From: Alteromonas sp. CI.11.F.A3
Lineage (GTDB): Bacteria; Pseudomonadota; Gammaproteobacteria; Enterobacterales; Alteromonadaceae
DNA: 64,000 bases
Direction of reading: 5' to 3'
Assembly (NCBI RefSeq): GCF_032925565.1
Contig: NZ_CP136708.1
Coordinates: forward strand, 3,658,001-3,722,000
Of this stretch, positions 9,276-18,857 are shown one piece after another (the stretch's first letter is position 1; the number at the start of each line of letters is the position of its first letter). Below the pieces are notes generated by a model, which searched no databases, had not been told where the DNA came from, and saw only the letters and a program-made list of their open reading frames with translations. The position numbers and the translations under genes were made by a program.

Positions 9276-9603
9276 GTTTTTTTTTGTCTTTTTTTTAAAA
9301 TAAAACAAAAAAATAATTAAGTCACTGAGTTTTAAGGATTTAATACCCTTCGATTTTTGTGAATTTTTATCTTTCCGGCCACTAAAGCGACACAAATGCT
9401 AATCTATTTATGATTAATCGATTCACATTCTGGCTGGCAACATTTGCTTTTAACGGTATTGCGGCATCATTAGGTTTAACAATGATTCGTAGATTGGAAA
9501 CATTAAGTGAATACACTTGGCATAGAAGGTGCATTTGAATTTGTGAATCATTAATTTTGCTCAAGTTAATGATTTCAGTTTGGCAGGGTGTTTCGGCTTA
9601 GAA

Positions 9604-9634
9604 TAAAAAAAGGCCGAGACATTAAATCTCGGCC
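9604..9634 (-). terminator. Terminator downstream of flagellin 2
   Basis: Minus-strand stem GGCCGAGA/TCTCGGCC with a 7-nt loop followed by a run of seven T. It lies about 210 nt after the flagellin 2 stop. The rest of 9276-9843 shows no convincing gene; a 60-codon frame at 9382-9564 has no coding support. Confidence 0.8.
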
Positions 9635-9723
9635 AATCTGCTCACGTTAGGAGATTGAGCAAATACTGTTTCAGTCGGCTGGCAGGGTTTTAGTAGGATA
9701 AACTGGCCTCTCAACCAACACTT

Positions 9724-9738
9724 CTACACTCTCAGTCC
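9724..9738. repeat. 15-nt box, copy 1 (second copy at 12218-12232)
   Basis: CTACACTCTCAGTCC occurs identically here, downstream of flagellin 2, and just upstream of the flagellin 3 start. It is probably a trace of the duplication that produced the flagellin array. Confidence 0.5.
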
Positions 9739-9843
9739 TGTTAGTCGGCGCTTTCTCAAAGGGGGCGGCCTTAAATGGCCGCCATTCCTTCATTAGGGGA
9801 TGGCCTCTCAACTCCTTCCCAATTAAAACGCCTTATTTACTTC

Positions 9844-10695
9844 TTACCCTAGTAGTGACAATGCCGCTTGTGGACGTTGGTTCGCCTGGGCAAGAATAGT
9901 TGTACTTGCTTGTTGAAGAATCTGGTTACGGCTCAACTCTGCCGTTTCGGTGGCAAAATCTGTATCTTTAATTCGTGATCTTGCCGCAGATACATTTTCA
10001 GAAATATTACTCAAGTTTCTGATGGTAGATTGGAAGCGGTTTTGAAGCGCACCCAAGTCTGCACGCAGGCCACCTATTGCAGATATCGCATTATCTACTG
10101 AACCAAGCAATGCTGATGCATTCGTTTCTGTTAATACATCATTATTCCCACCGGTAATTCCTAAGCCTGTCGCACTAAAGCCATCAATGCCTGCACGGCC
10201 TAACGCTTGTGTAGACAAGTTAACAGAAATCGTTTGCCCTGCGTTGGCGCCTACCAAGAAACGAGCTGAAAATGCACCAGATAGTACGTCTACGCCAGCA
10301 AACTGGGTTGTGGTAGCAATACGTGAAATTTCAGTACGAAGTGCCGACACTTCTTTTTGAAGCGCTAGTCTATCCGCAGAAGAGTTAATACCATTTTGCG
10401 ATTGGATAGCCAGGGTACGAATTCGCTGCAAAGCTGTGGTGGTTTCTTGCATTGCACCTTCAGCGGTTTGCGATAATGAAATCGCATCGTTTGCATTACG
10501 TACCGCTTGGTTTAGACCTTGAACTTGCGAGGTCATACGGTCAGTAATTTGCAGACCCGCTGCATCATCAGCGGCACTGTTAATTCTAAAACCAGATGAT
10601 AAACGTTCAAATGCAGTATCTAAGTTGTTGCCTGTTGAGAACAACTGGCGCTGCGCATTAAGCGATGACACATTAGTATTTACGAATAGACTCAT
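9844..10695 (-). CDS. Flagellin 2
   Basis: 283 residues with the same D0/D1 ends as its neighbours (RLSSGFRINSAADDAAGLQI; QANQRPQAALSLLG). It is closer in length and middle sequence to flagellin 3 than to flagellin 1; both have DGFSATGLGITGG. AGGAG ribosome site before the ATG at 10695. Transcribed from its own sigma-28 promoter about 270 nt upstream and ended by the hairpin at 9604-9634. Confidence 0.97.
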   Translation of the reverse strand: MSLFVNTNVSSLNAQRQLFSTGNNLDTAFERLSSGFRINSAADDAAGLQITDRMTSQVQGLNQAVRNANDAISLSQTAEGAMQETTTALQRIRTLAIQSQNGINSSADRLALQKEVSALRTEISRIATTTQFAGVDVLSGAFSARFLVGANAGQTISVNLSTQALGRAGIDGFSATGLGITGGNNDVLTETNASALLGSVDNAISAIGGLRADLGALQNRFQSTIRNLSNISENVSAARSRIKDTDFATETAELSRNQILQQASTTILAQANQRPQAALSLLG

Positions 10696-10904
10696 GAGAG
10701 GTCTCCTAACAGTTTAAGTTTTGCGCTATTGATTTTATTATTTGCGCGAGTTAATTAAATATTTTGGCATAGCTTGTGCTTCACATAATTGTCAGGATTT
10801 TATTCTGACGCTTTAACGGGTCACTCCCGGTGAAGCTTGTTATACAGAGAAGGAAACTTCTCTTTTGCTGACTGTCGGGTTTGTTGTTCCAGACCTCAAA
10901 CCTC

Positions 10905-10928
10905 TCACTACCTCCTGGCTTCATTCTC
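10905..10928. repeat. 24-nt box, copy 1 (second copy at 11311-11334)
   Basis: TCACTACCTCCTGG followed by nearly the same 10 bases; 22 of 24 positions match the copy at 11311-11334. On the minus strand it reads as a strong AGGAGGT-like ribosome site with no frame behind it, so it may be a relic of a duplicated flagellin leader. Confidence 0.5.
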
Positions 10929-10963
10929 GCCAGTCAGCAGCCCAATCAGCAAACTTAACTCTT

Positions 10964-10990
10964 TATCGACTTACCTCACCATTTCCTTTA
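10964..10990 (-). promoter_or_regulatory. Sigma-28 promoter of flagellin 2
   Basis: Minus strand TAAA (10987-10990), 16-nt spacer, GTCGATAA (10963-10970). One base longer in spacing and one mismatch from the FliA consensus. The leader to the ATG at 10695 is about 270 nt. The remaining intergenic DNA (10696-11355) holds the flagellin 3 terminator and two copies of a 24-nt box, with no gene. Confidence 0.7.
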
Positions 10991-11241
10991 GAACTTTATG
11001 AAAATGATTTTTCTGATTTTAAGCTATTGATCTCCTGACAATATCTAAAACCAAGTAGTCAACTAACACTCGTCAAAACCTCTTAAACTTATTGCTTTTA
11101 TTATTCGTTTTAGGCTTTAAAGAGAGGAAGTAATGTTTACCTTCCCTTTGTTATAGTTATCGTACCGGACTGCCGTTTACTTTAGGTTTTTTTGATCTTT
11201 TTGAAAAAACCTTTTATTTCAATATTTTAATTCGCAGAAAT

Positions 11242-11273
11242 AAAAAAAGGCCGATTAAAAAATCGGCCTTTTT
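11242..11273 (-). terminator. Terminator after flagellin 3
   Basis: Perfect stem GGCCGATT/AATCGGCC with A and T runs on both sides, so it can act in either direction. It lies 83 nt after the flagellin 3 stop. Confidence 0.88.
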
Positions 11274-11355
11274 AAATTTAATTCACTGTAGAACAGCTGA
11301 GGTTAAAGGTTCACTACCTCCTGGCCCCATTCTCTCACTATTAACGACTGGGGTA

Positions 11356-12207
11356 TTAACCTAGAAGCTGAAGTGCTGCCTGTGGACGCTGATTCGCCTG
11401 AGACAACACAGTAGTGCTCGCCTGCTGTAGAATCTGGTTACGAGTCAAGTTAGCTGTTTCAGTAGCAAAATCGGTATCTTTGATTTGTGAACGTGCTGCT
11501 GATACGTTTTCAGAAATGTTACTAAGGTTACGAATCGTTGACTGGAAACGGTTTTGAAGCGCACCTAAGTCGGCACGAAGACCACCCACAGCTGAAATAG
11601 CGTTATCTACGCTAGCTAACATGCTTGATGCATTTTCACTGGTTAGTACGTTATTTGTACCGCCAGTAATTCCTAAACCTGTAGCACTGAAACCATCTAC
11701 ACCAGCGTTTGACAACGGGGTAGTTGAAAGATTTACAGAAATCGTTTGGCCAGCATTTGCACCTACCAAGAACTTGGCAGAGAAGTCACCTGACAATATA
11801 TTTACACCAGCAAACTGAGTTGTGGTTGAAATACGCGATATTTCAGTTCTTAGTGCAGATACTTCTTTTTGAAGTGCTACACGGTCAGCAGAGCTGTTGA
11901 TACCGTTTTGTGATTGGATTGCTAGTGTACGAATACGTTGAAGAGAAGTAGTCGTTTCAGACAACGCACCTTCAGCGGTTTGCGATAGTGAGATCGCATC
12001 GTTAGCGTTACGTACCGCTTGGTTTAGACCTTGAACTTGTGAAGTCATTCGGTCGGTGATTTGTAGACCTGCGGCGTCATCTGCAGCACTGTTTATACGG
12101 AAACCCGAAGACAGACGCTCAAAAGACGTACCCAAAGAATTGCTTACATCAAATAATTGACGCTGAGCATTCAATGAGGAAACATTGGTATTGACGAACA
12201 TAGACAT
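11356..12207 (-). CDS. Flagellin 3
   Basis: 283 residues. Same conserved ends (SMFVNTNVSSLNAQRQLF; QANQRPQAALQLLG) and only a short central region. First of the array in transcription order. It has an AGGAG ribosome site and a sigma-28 promoter at 12325-12350. Three flagellins with separate promoters and terminators suggest independent dosage, as in other polar flagellates where one flagellin is major and others minor. Confidence 0.97.
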   Translation of the reverse strand: MSMFVNTNVSSLNAQRQLFDVSNSLGTSFERLSSGFRINSAADDAAGLQITDRMTSQVQGLNQAVRNANDAISLSQTAEGALSETTTSLQRIRTLAIQSQNGINSSADRVALQKEVSALRTEISRISTTTQFAGVNILSGDFSAKFLVGANAGQTISVNLSTTPLSNAGVDGFSATGLGITGGTNNVLTSENASSMLASVDNAISAVGGLRADLGALQNRFQSTIRNLSNISENVSAARSQIKDTDFATETANLTRNQILQQASTTVLSQANQRPQAALQLLG

Positions 12208-12324
12208 AAAGTCTCTCCTACACTCTCAGTCCAGCGTGAGCTGGCTGCCGGGGATCCGGCTATTACAATTTTAATAGTCACCAATACCTGAGGGGTAATG
12301 ATGAACTGGCTCTCTCAGTGTTTG

Positions 12325-12350
12325 TATCGACATAACCGCAGTTCCCTTTA
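12325..12350 (-). promoter_or_regulatory. Sigma-28 promoter of flagellin 3
   Basis: Minus strand TAAA (12347-12350), 15-nt spacer, GTCGATA (12325-12331). The leader to the ATG at 12207 is about 110 nt. It lies in the 227-nt gap between flagellin 3 and the divergent plus-strand gene at 12435. Confidence 0.8.
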
Positions 12351-12434
12351 GAATTATTTACAAAAATTGCCGTAGTGCGGTATAAAATTGCCGTCTACGA
12401 TTACATAACAGTCGGTTTTTAAAAGAGTATTAGC

Positions 12435-13421
12435 GTGAATATAAATTTGAAGATTAACGCGGTTGACCGAGTTTCATCTGAAGGTGAGCACTGCGCGTTT
12501 ACTGATTTAATCGAAAATCCCTTCGACATTAGTCGTAAGTCACTACTGAGCTGCTATCGACGGGGCGTAAATCATATAAGCCCAGATGGTGTTGTGATTG
12601 TCTGTAAAGTGAATATTGATACTGGGGCAAAAACTTACCAACGACTGGCACTACCCGCCTGGGATTTACGCGATCCAAAATTTTGTTTTGATGGACGAAA
12701 GTTAATCATCACAGCCTACGCTAAGCACAAAGACGTAAATACCGGTGCGATAACCACTAAAATGGTGAGTTACTTTTCTACCACCGGTGAGTCTTGGTCA
12801 ACACCCCACTTTTTCGGACATTCAGGTTGGTGGCTTTGGCGCTTAACATGGAACAAGGGAAAGGCTTATGGGTTTGCCTATAATCGTAAAAATCAAAGGA
12901 TTGATTTATTTGAAGGCAACCCACTCAAACAACTTTACCTTCAAAAGAAAGGCGCTATGTCTTTTGAAGAACACAAATTTGGCTATCCGAATGAAAGCCA
13001 TATATTGTTTGATGATGCTGATAGAGCGACGGCGATTGTACGCCGAGATGCAGATAGCTTCAGCGCCAAATTAGGCTTTTCATCACCGCCTTACACGAAT
13101 TGGAAATGGCATGATTTGAAACATTATATTGGCGGACCGGTTATGCTATCACTAACAGAAAATAGCTATGTGGTAGCAGGTAGAAATTGGGATGGTAAAA
13201 ATCTGACAACGGCAATTTGGTTACTTTCATTAACTGATTATTCGCTGAAACTTCTGATTACCTTACCGAGTAAAGGAGACAATAGTTACCCAGGCTTGGT
13301 ATGGCAAGACGACACTTTGTATGTCTCTTACTATTCAGATCATATCGATAATAAAACCCGAGTATACCTTGCCACACTATCGGGGATGAATACCTTACTA
13401 GATGAAGTTGAACAAGGATAA
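12435..13421 (+). CDS. Sialidase-like beta-propeller protein of unknown function
   Basis: 328 residues, with no signal peptide or membrane segment, so probably cytoplasmic. The sequence has the pattern of a sialidase-fold beta-propeller. It has CYRRGVNHISPDG near residue 40, DLRDPKFCFDGRKLII near 77-92, and an Asp-box-like STTGESW at 115-121 that lacks the usual Asp. It is encoded opposite to all surrounding flagellar genes, divergent from flagellin 3, and overlaps the 3-prime end of flgL by 24 nt. A link to sialic-acid-like flagellin glycans is tempting given legB/legC/maf nearby, but this is inference. The catalytic Arg triad and Tyr/Glu pair cannot be assigned from sequence alone. A carbohydrate-binding, non-catalytic role is equally possible. 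Confidence 0.7.
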   Translation: MNINLKINAVDRVSSEGEHCAFTDLIENPFDISRKSLLSCYRRGVNHISPDGVVIVCKVNIDTGAKTYQRLALPAWDLRDPKFCFDGRKLIITAYAKHKDVNTGAITTKMVSYFSTTGESWSTPHFFGHSGWWLWRLTWNKGKAYGFAYNRKNQRIDLFEGNPLKQLYLQKKGAMSFEEHKFGYPNESHILFDDADRATAIVRRDADSFSAKLGFSSPPYTNWKWHDLKHYIGGPVMLSLTENSYVVAGRNWDGKNLTTAIWLLSLTDYSLKLLITLPSKGDNSYPGLVWQDDTLYVSYYSDHIDNKTRVYLATLSGMNTLLDEVEQG

Positions 13422-14621
13422 ATTAGATACTTGCGGGAATGTCGCTAGCGCCGCACTGAGTGCAGTTTCTTGTTTGGCAAATTCCGTAGAGGCTTCTGCA
13501 TAATCAACATCTTGGATTGATGAGCGAGATGCCTTTGCCGCAATTTCCATATCAAGATTACTTTCGTAAGTGGATTCAGCGATATTTAAGCGACTACCTA
13601 TAGAGGCGCGTTCGAGAGATATTTTTTCTAGCCCATTATCTAACCCTACTAACGAATCGGCAATAGCCTCTTGCAGCGCACTATCATCAATGGTGCTGTC
13701 CATGAGTATGGTTTGAATTTCATGAAGCGATTGGGCCATACTCTTTTTCTCAGGCGCATCCAAAGAAAAATTAATGGTATCGCCAACGGCTGCACTCGCT
13801 TCAAACTGCATGCCTTTGATAGTAAATGGGCTACCGGATGTATAATCAACCGTTCCCACAACAGCACCGGTGCCAGTATTGGTTAGCTGTGCTTCTCCCG
13901 ATGCCAAAAACTCTACTTGATAGTCATTATTAGCACTGGTTACAGGGTCATAATTCTTGTTGAAAAAGGTATCGAACGTACCTTGTTCTTTTACCACTGT
14001 GTTTTGTAAGTCCGCGACTGTACTGCCGGTTACAGAAAAATCAAAACGTGATAGTACGTTCTCAAAAACCTCATAACCGTTGCTGGTAGATTGTATTTTT
14101 GAGCTAGACGATAGCTGAATAAAACTTACACCAGCATCACCTGAAAACGTGATGGCATTTCCTGATGAGGCGGGGTTATAGGTAAAGGCTTGGTTTGCAG
14201 ATTGATAACCTGCATACATATAATTTCCATCGGCGTCTTGGGTATTCATTAAGTCGAAAATCTCCAACTTAATTTGTTCTAACTCAGCCCCAATGGCGCG
14301 TTTATCAGGGTCGTCAAGAATGCCTGAGCCCGCTTGAACAACTAATGTTCTAGCGCGATTAATCGAATTGGTAATATTTGTAAGCACTGCTTCTTGCTGT
14401 TCTAGAGAACCTGTTACCAAATCATTATTTCGTTGAAACTGCGTCAGCCCATCAAGCTCTTCGGTCAAGCGCAATACTTTTGCAGCGCCCACTGGGTCGT
14501 CTGCCGGCGTAAGGATCCGTTTTCCCGTTGCTAACTGCTCTTGTGTTTTAGCCAACCCTTCTTGGTTTTCCATAATGGAGCGAATGCTTTGGTCGTAAAT
14601 TTGACTCGTTGATATACGCAT
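13398..14621 (-). CDS. flgL: Flagellar hook-filament junction protein FlgL (HAP3)
   Basis: 407 residues. The N-terminus RISTSQIYDQSIRSIMENQ and LATGKRILTPADDPVGAAKVL are typical of FlgL; the C-terminus is flagellin-like. It joins the hook, after FlgK, to the filament. The ribosome site AGGTAA overlaps the flgK stop, so the two are coupled. Last gene of the hook/rod transcript. Its end overlaps the convergent propeller gene by 24 nt, and no terminator is visible between them. Confidence 0.95.
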   Translation of the reverse strand: MRISTSQIYDQSIRSIMENQEGLAKTQEQLATGKRILTPADDPVGAAKVLRLTEELDGLTQFQRNNDLVTGSLEQQEAVLTNITNSINRARTLVVQAGSGILDDPDKRAIGAELEQIKLEIFDLMNTQDADGNYMYAGYQSANQAFTYNPASSGNAITFSGDAGVSFIQLSSSSKIQSTSNGYEVFENVLSRFDFSVTGSTVADLQNTVVKEQGTFDTFFNKNYDPVTSANNDYQVEFLASGEAQLTNTGTGAVVGTVDYTSGSPFTIKGMQFEASAAVGDTINFSLDAPEKKSMAQSLHEIQTILMDSTIDDSALQEAIADSLVGLDNGLEKISLERASIGSRLNIAESTYESNLDMEIAAKASRSSIQDVDYAEASTEFAKQETALSAALATFPQVSNLSLFNFI

Positions 14622-14627
14622 AATCTG

Positions 14628-16757
14628 TTACCTCGCTGCACTTAGAATAGTATCGAACAACTCTTGCGCTGTGCTTAAAATTCGTGCTGCGGCAGAATAA
14701 GACTGCTGAAACTTGACTAGGTTTGCCGCCTCTTCATCTAGGCTTACCCCAGATACTGACTCAAACCAATTTTCTGATTGAGTTTTCATTGCTTCTGCTG
14801 AAGTCAAAGAAATGTCAGCCATGGCTGCGTCTTCACCAATCCGCCCTACCATAGATGCATAAGCATCTTGAAAGGTACGTTGCTGATTGGTTGATTCACT
14901 ACTCACTTGCACTAAGTTCTCGTTTTGCAAAGCTGCAATTTCAAGTGCATTACTGTTGTCGTTAAAACCATCGGTATTGTAACTAATCGTAAAACTATCA
15001 CCCGCTTTAGGTACGCCATCTAAACTAATGTCATAACCTGGGTAGTCATCTAATGATGAAAATGCAGCAGGCCAAGCAGGACCGCTGCCGTTGCTTTGTG
15101 CCTGAGCGAGTAAATTGCTTAAATTAGTGGCGCCGGTCACATTGGTAATGACATTAGGCGGCGTTTCTCCATCTAGCACTTGGTAGCTATCTTCGGCGGT
15201 AAAGACAATTTGAGCTGGGGCGCCAAACGTACCGCTAGGTGAGCTAGCTAAATCATGTATACCACCTGCACCATCAAATGCAGATTGTTCAGTACCACCG
15301 CCGACTTCAGTGTTTGTAATTGTTACCCCACTCACATTGGCGCTACCTAAATTCGTGGCATCCGCTTGTGCCCTTACTGGCGCGGCGAACGCGAGATCTT
15401 CAGGTCTGTTTGTGGCTAACTCAATGGAAGATGCAATCGTTTTAGTCGGCTGCATCAAAAACTCATCCCCTACCGCATAGGTTGAAGCCCCACCAAATTC
15501 TACTTCAATACCGCCGGGTAACTCATTAAACCCACTAGTAACACTGTAGTTTGAAAAGACAATATCATTTCCAGAGCCGTCTTTTTGCGGGGTTCCATCA
15601 GGATTTAAAAAAGTAATTTCTATTTCGCTGGGAACACCTGCCGCTACAGCAGTTACCTCTATTTGATAATCGGCATCAGTCAGTTCTGCCCCTTTACCTG
15701 CGATAAGTTGACCAACAACCTGATAATCCCCGCTGGTATCCTGTGTTTCTAAACCTCTAAACGTAGGGATGTCAAAAATATTGCCGCCCAATTGGCCGTC
15801 TAAATCCATCCCGAGTTTGTTTTGGGTATTAACTGCATCGGCAAAAGTGACAGCAAGTTGGCCCACATCGCGCATAGCAGTGCCAAGCACTTCATTTCTG
15901 TAACGAAATAACCCGCCTAGGCTGCCACCTAAGTCACTTTCAACAACACGAACCGTAGTATCGTTCTTCGTTTGAGAACCAAAATCTGTTTCTAACTTTA
16001 GCTCTTTGCTAGTTGAATCTGCACTGGTACTTATTTCAAATAAATTAAACGCACCATTATCTAATATGAGTGATTCGCCAGTGGTCAAATTTACGGTAAT
16101 CGCTCCGTTTTGACTCTGACTCTCTTTCACATTGATAGCCATAATCGAGGCGAGTTCTTCAACAGCGGCATCTCGTTTATTCATCAATGCACTGGGTTCG
16201 TCGCTGGTGTTATTCCCTTTGGCAATGACAATATTTTTGTTTAGTTCGCCAATAGAGCTAATCAAGCTATTGGTTCTGTTAACCAACGACGTGACTTCAA
16301 GATTAAACTCTTCTTCCTTTTCAACCATGTAATCTGACAGGGTTTTCATACGCTGATACAGCGATTCTGACTTTCCTAATACCTGTTCACGAGAGGCCAA
16401 GTTAGTAGGGTCGTCTGAGGCAGTTTGGACTGCTGCAAAATAATCACTAATGCCTTTAGAAAGGGAGTTCGCTTCACTCGCAAGTAGGTTATCAATTGCT
16501 GACGTTTTGGAAGAAAAGGCCTCTAGTTCACCCACCGAAGTTATATCGCGGCGAAGCTGGTTTTGCGCAAATACGTTAATAATTCGTTCTGTATTACCGA
16601 TTTCAACACCAAATACATCACTATTAACAAGCTCGGTTCGTTCGCGTACGTACCCAGGCGTATTTACATTGGCAATATTATTACTGGTCGTTTGTAAAAG
16701 CTTACTACTGGCGTTTACACCACTGGTGGCTAGGGAAAATAAATCAACTGCGCTCAT
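14628..16757 (-). CDS. flgK: Flagellar hook-associated protein FlgK (HAP1)
   Basis: 709 residues, somewhat longer than the enteric protein, with the extra length in the variable middle (about 330-600). The N-terminus has the rod/hook signature (SAVDLFSLATSGVNASSKLL; NNIANVNTPGYVRE) and the C-terminus has the heptad region EEAANLVKFQQSYSAAARIL. Strong GAGGGG ribosome site. It follows flgJ by 17 nt and precedes flgL by 6 nt. Confidence 0.95.
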   Translation of the reverse strand: MSAVDLFSLATSGVNASSKLLQTTSNNIANVNTPGYVRERTELVNSDVFGVEIGNTERIINVFAQNQLRRDITSVGELEAFSSKTSAIDNLLASEANSLSKGISDYFAAVQTASDDPTNLASREQVLGKSESLYQRMKTLSDYMVEKEEEFNLEVTSLVNRTNSLISSIGELNKNIVIAKGNNTSDEPSALMNKRDAAVEELASIMAINVKESQSQNGAITVNLTTGESLILDNGAFNLFEISTSADSTSKELKLETDFGSQTKNDTTVRVVESDLGGSLGGLFRYRNEVLGTAMRDVGQLAVTFADAVNTQNKLGMDLDGQLGGNIFDIPTFRGLETQDTSGDYQVVGQLIAGKGAELTDADYQIEVTAVAAGVPSEIEITFLNPDGTPQKDGSGNDIVFSNYSVTSGFNELPGGIEVEFGGASTYAVGDEFLMQPTKTIASSIELATNRPEDLAFAAPVRAQADATNLGSANVSGVTITNTEVGGGTEQSAFDGAGGIHDLASSPSGTFGAPAQIVFTAEDSYQVLDGETPPNVITNVTGATNLSNLLAQAQSNGSGPAWPAAFSSLDDYPGYDISLDGVPKAGDSFTISYNTDGFNDNSNALEIAALQNENLVQVSSESTNQQRTFQDAYASMVGRIGEDAAMADISLTSAEAMKTQSENWFESVSGVSLDEEAANLVKFQQSYSAAARILSTAQELFDTILSAAR

Positions 16758-16774
16758 ATATTAAACCCCTCTTC

Positions 16775-17725
16775 TTACGGCATTAAGCCGTTAAGCCTAT
16801 CGCTGTTGTAAACGGCCATAATTTTACTGGCATAATTAGGATCCGTAGCATATCCAGCGCTTTGTAGCTCACGGGTATAGCTGTGGGCATCTGAGGCTTG
16901 TTCTACAGCTTGCTGATAACGGGGCTGAGTGACGATAAAGCGCCCGTAATCATGAACTGCCTCTTCTAATGATGCATAAGAACGAAATGCTGCTTTTTGC
17001 TTTTGTGGAATGCCGCTATTAAATTCAAGTGTATCGACAACTGCTTGGCTGCCTTCCCACTGCGCATTCGCTTTTATACCAAAAAGATTGTGCGAACTTT
17101 CGCCATCCGCGTTATGAATAACAAACTTACCCCAACCCGTTTCAACCGCAGCCTGCGCAATAATAGCTTTAGCATCCATACCGTACTTTTCAGCCACTTG
17201 TTCAGCATAGGGGCGTAAGGTTTCAACAAAGTCTTCAGGGCTATCGAACATGCTGTCTTTAGTGGCCGATTGCACACCTTTAGATTCAGAAGCCAGCACA
17301 GTTTCTTGGGCTTGCTCTGTGGCAATAACACGGTCACGGTTGAGCGAGCTCAAGTTGCCGTCACTGCGAATTACGCTGGCAGGTAAATAACTGTCTTCAG
17401 ATTGACCCATTTGTTTTACGATAATATCAGCTAATCCCAAACCGCCGCCTGACGTTAAATCAGTTGCAAGTTGTTGGTCGTGCATATCGCGATAGAACTT
17501 AACTTGTTGAGAATTGAATGGGCTATTTTCATCGGCAAGGGCGTCTTGTGCTTTACGCATAGACTTCAGCATCATTTGCACAAATATGGCTTCAAATTGC
17601 TCTGCCGCTTCTTGCAATACACTTTCATCACCCGAAGCAATGGCCTCGCGCATTTTGTTGATACTGCCAAGATCGTGGACATTGCGTGCCATATCGAGCT
17701 GATTTTTTGAGCTGAATGCTTCCAT
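16775..17725 (-). CDS. flgJ: FlgJ: rod cap protein fused to peptidoglycan hydrolase
   Basis: 316 residues. The N-terminal rod-binding domain (about 25-105) has AEQFEAIFVQMMLKSMRKA and GGGLGLADIIVKQM. The C-terminal glucosaminidase domain (about 160-316) has AAVETGWGK with the catalytic Glu at 195 and a GIKA-type loop. It acts in the periplasm as cap for rod assembly and opens the murein for the rod. The start ATG overlaps the flgI stop as TAATG. Confidence 0.95.
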   Translation of the reverse strand: MEAFSSKNQLDMARNVHDLGSINKMREAIASGDESVLQEAAEQFEAIFVQMMLKSMRKAQDALADENSPFNSQQVKFYRDMHDQQLATDLTSGGGLGLADIIVKQMGQSEDSYLPASVIRSDGNLSSLNRDRVIATEQAQETVLASESKGVQSATKDSMFDSPEDFVETLRPYAEQVAEKYGMDAKAIIAQAAVETGWGKFVIHNADGESSHNLFGIKANAQWEGSQAVVDTLEFNSGIPQKQKAAFRSYASLEEAVHDYGRFIVTQPRYQQAVEQASDAHSYTRELQSAGYATDPNYASKIMAVYNSDRLNGLMP

Positions 17726-18837
17726 TAGATGATCACCAATTCACCATGAAGTGCACCGGCCTGTCTTAATGCTTCTAAAATCGCCATTAAATCACCAGGT
17801 GCAGCACCTACTTCGTTGACGGCTCGCACTAGCTGATCGAGTGTCACCCCAGGCTCAAAAGAAAACATGCGACTGTCTGATAAATCCACATCTACAATCG
17901 ACTGTGTGGTTACAACCGTTTCACCATCCGCAAACGCGTTGGGTTGAGTAACCTGTTGGTTTTCTGAAATTGTCACGGTTAACCCGCCATGGGTAATAGC
18001 GGCAGGCAGTAAACGTACGTCTCGACCAATTACAATCGTACCGGTACGACTATTGATAACAACCCGCGCAGGCGCATCAGCCGGCGTGAATTCAAAATTT
18101 TCTAGTGTGGCCAAAAAGCCCACTCGCTGACCAACATCTCTTGGCGCGGACACACGTACTGACGCGGCATCAATGGGCGTTGCTATGGAATAGCCTTTTT
18201 CTGGCTGTGCACCTAATCGCTCGTTTATCACATCAGCTAACGCCTTTGCTGTTGAAAAATCAGGGTAATGCAAGTTCAGTGTTAATGAATCGCCATTAGC
18301 AAAACCGCTTGGTACGGTTTGCTCAACCATGGCACCGTTTGGAATACGACCTACAGTCGGTGTATTCACCACAATACGTGAACCATCACCGCCTTGAGCA
18401 CCAAAACCACTCACAACCAAACTACCTTGCGCTACGGCGTACACTTTGCCATCTACACCGCGAAGAAACGTTTGTAGAAGCGTGCCGCCTTGCAAACTAC
18501 TCGCTTCGCCTACTGACGACACGGTAATATCAATGGTTTGCCCTGGCTTAGTAAAAGCAGGCAATTCTGCGTGAACAGCCACGGCTGCCACGTTTTTAAT
18601 TTTAGGTTTGGTATTGGAGTCTAAGCTAATACCAAAATTACTTAACATGGTACGGAAGCTTTGCTCGGTGAAAGGGCTTTGCTCACCGGTGCCCGGTAGG
18701 CCAACCACTAAACCGTAACCTACCAATTGGTTGCTTCTCACCCCTTGGATACTCGCCAAGTCTTTGATGCGTTGCGCATTAGCATTGCTAGACAACACCA
18801 ATGTAAATGCGATAAGTACCACTGAAAACAAACGCAT
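17725..18837 (-). CDS. flgI: Flagellar P-ring protein FlgI
   Basis: 370 residues from the ATG at 18835-18837. This start is chosen over an in-frame start 36 nt upstream because AGGAG lies 8 nt before it and it opens a clean signal peptide ([21 protein letters not shown]). The mature protein starts [20 protein letters not shown], the FlgI hallmark. It forms the periplasmic P ring around the rod. The 20-nt gap to flgH holds the ribosome site. Confidence 0.95.
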   Translation of the reverse strand: MRLFSVVLIAFTLVLSSNANAQRIKDLASIQGVRSNQLVGYGLVVGLPGTGEQSPFTEQSFRTMLSNFGISLDSNTKPKIKNVAAVAVHAELPAFTKPGQTIDITVSSVGEASSLQGGTLLQTFLRGVDGKVYAVAQGSLVVSGFGAQGGDGSRIVVNTPTVGRIPNGAMVEQTVPSGFANGDSLTLNLHYPDFSTAKALADVINERLGAQPEKGYSIATPIDAASVRVSAPRDVGQRVGFLATLENFEFTPADAPARVVINSRTGTIVIGRDVRLLPAAITHGGLTVTISENQQVTQPNAFADGETVVTTQSIVDVDLSDSRMFSFEPGVTLDQLVRAVNEVGAAPGDLMAILEALRQAGALHGELVII

Positions 18838-18857
18838 AATGATTCTCCTAGCCCCGC

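Noticed and set aside
9382..9564. 60-codon frame in the flagellin 1-2 intergenic region
   Set aside because: No ribosome site or family resemblance, and it lies upstream of the flagellin 1 promoter in AT-rich noncoding DNA.
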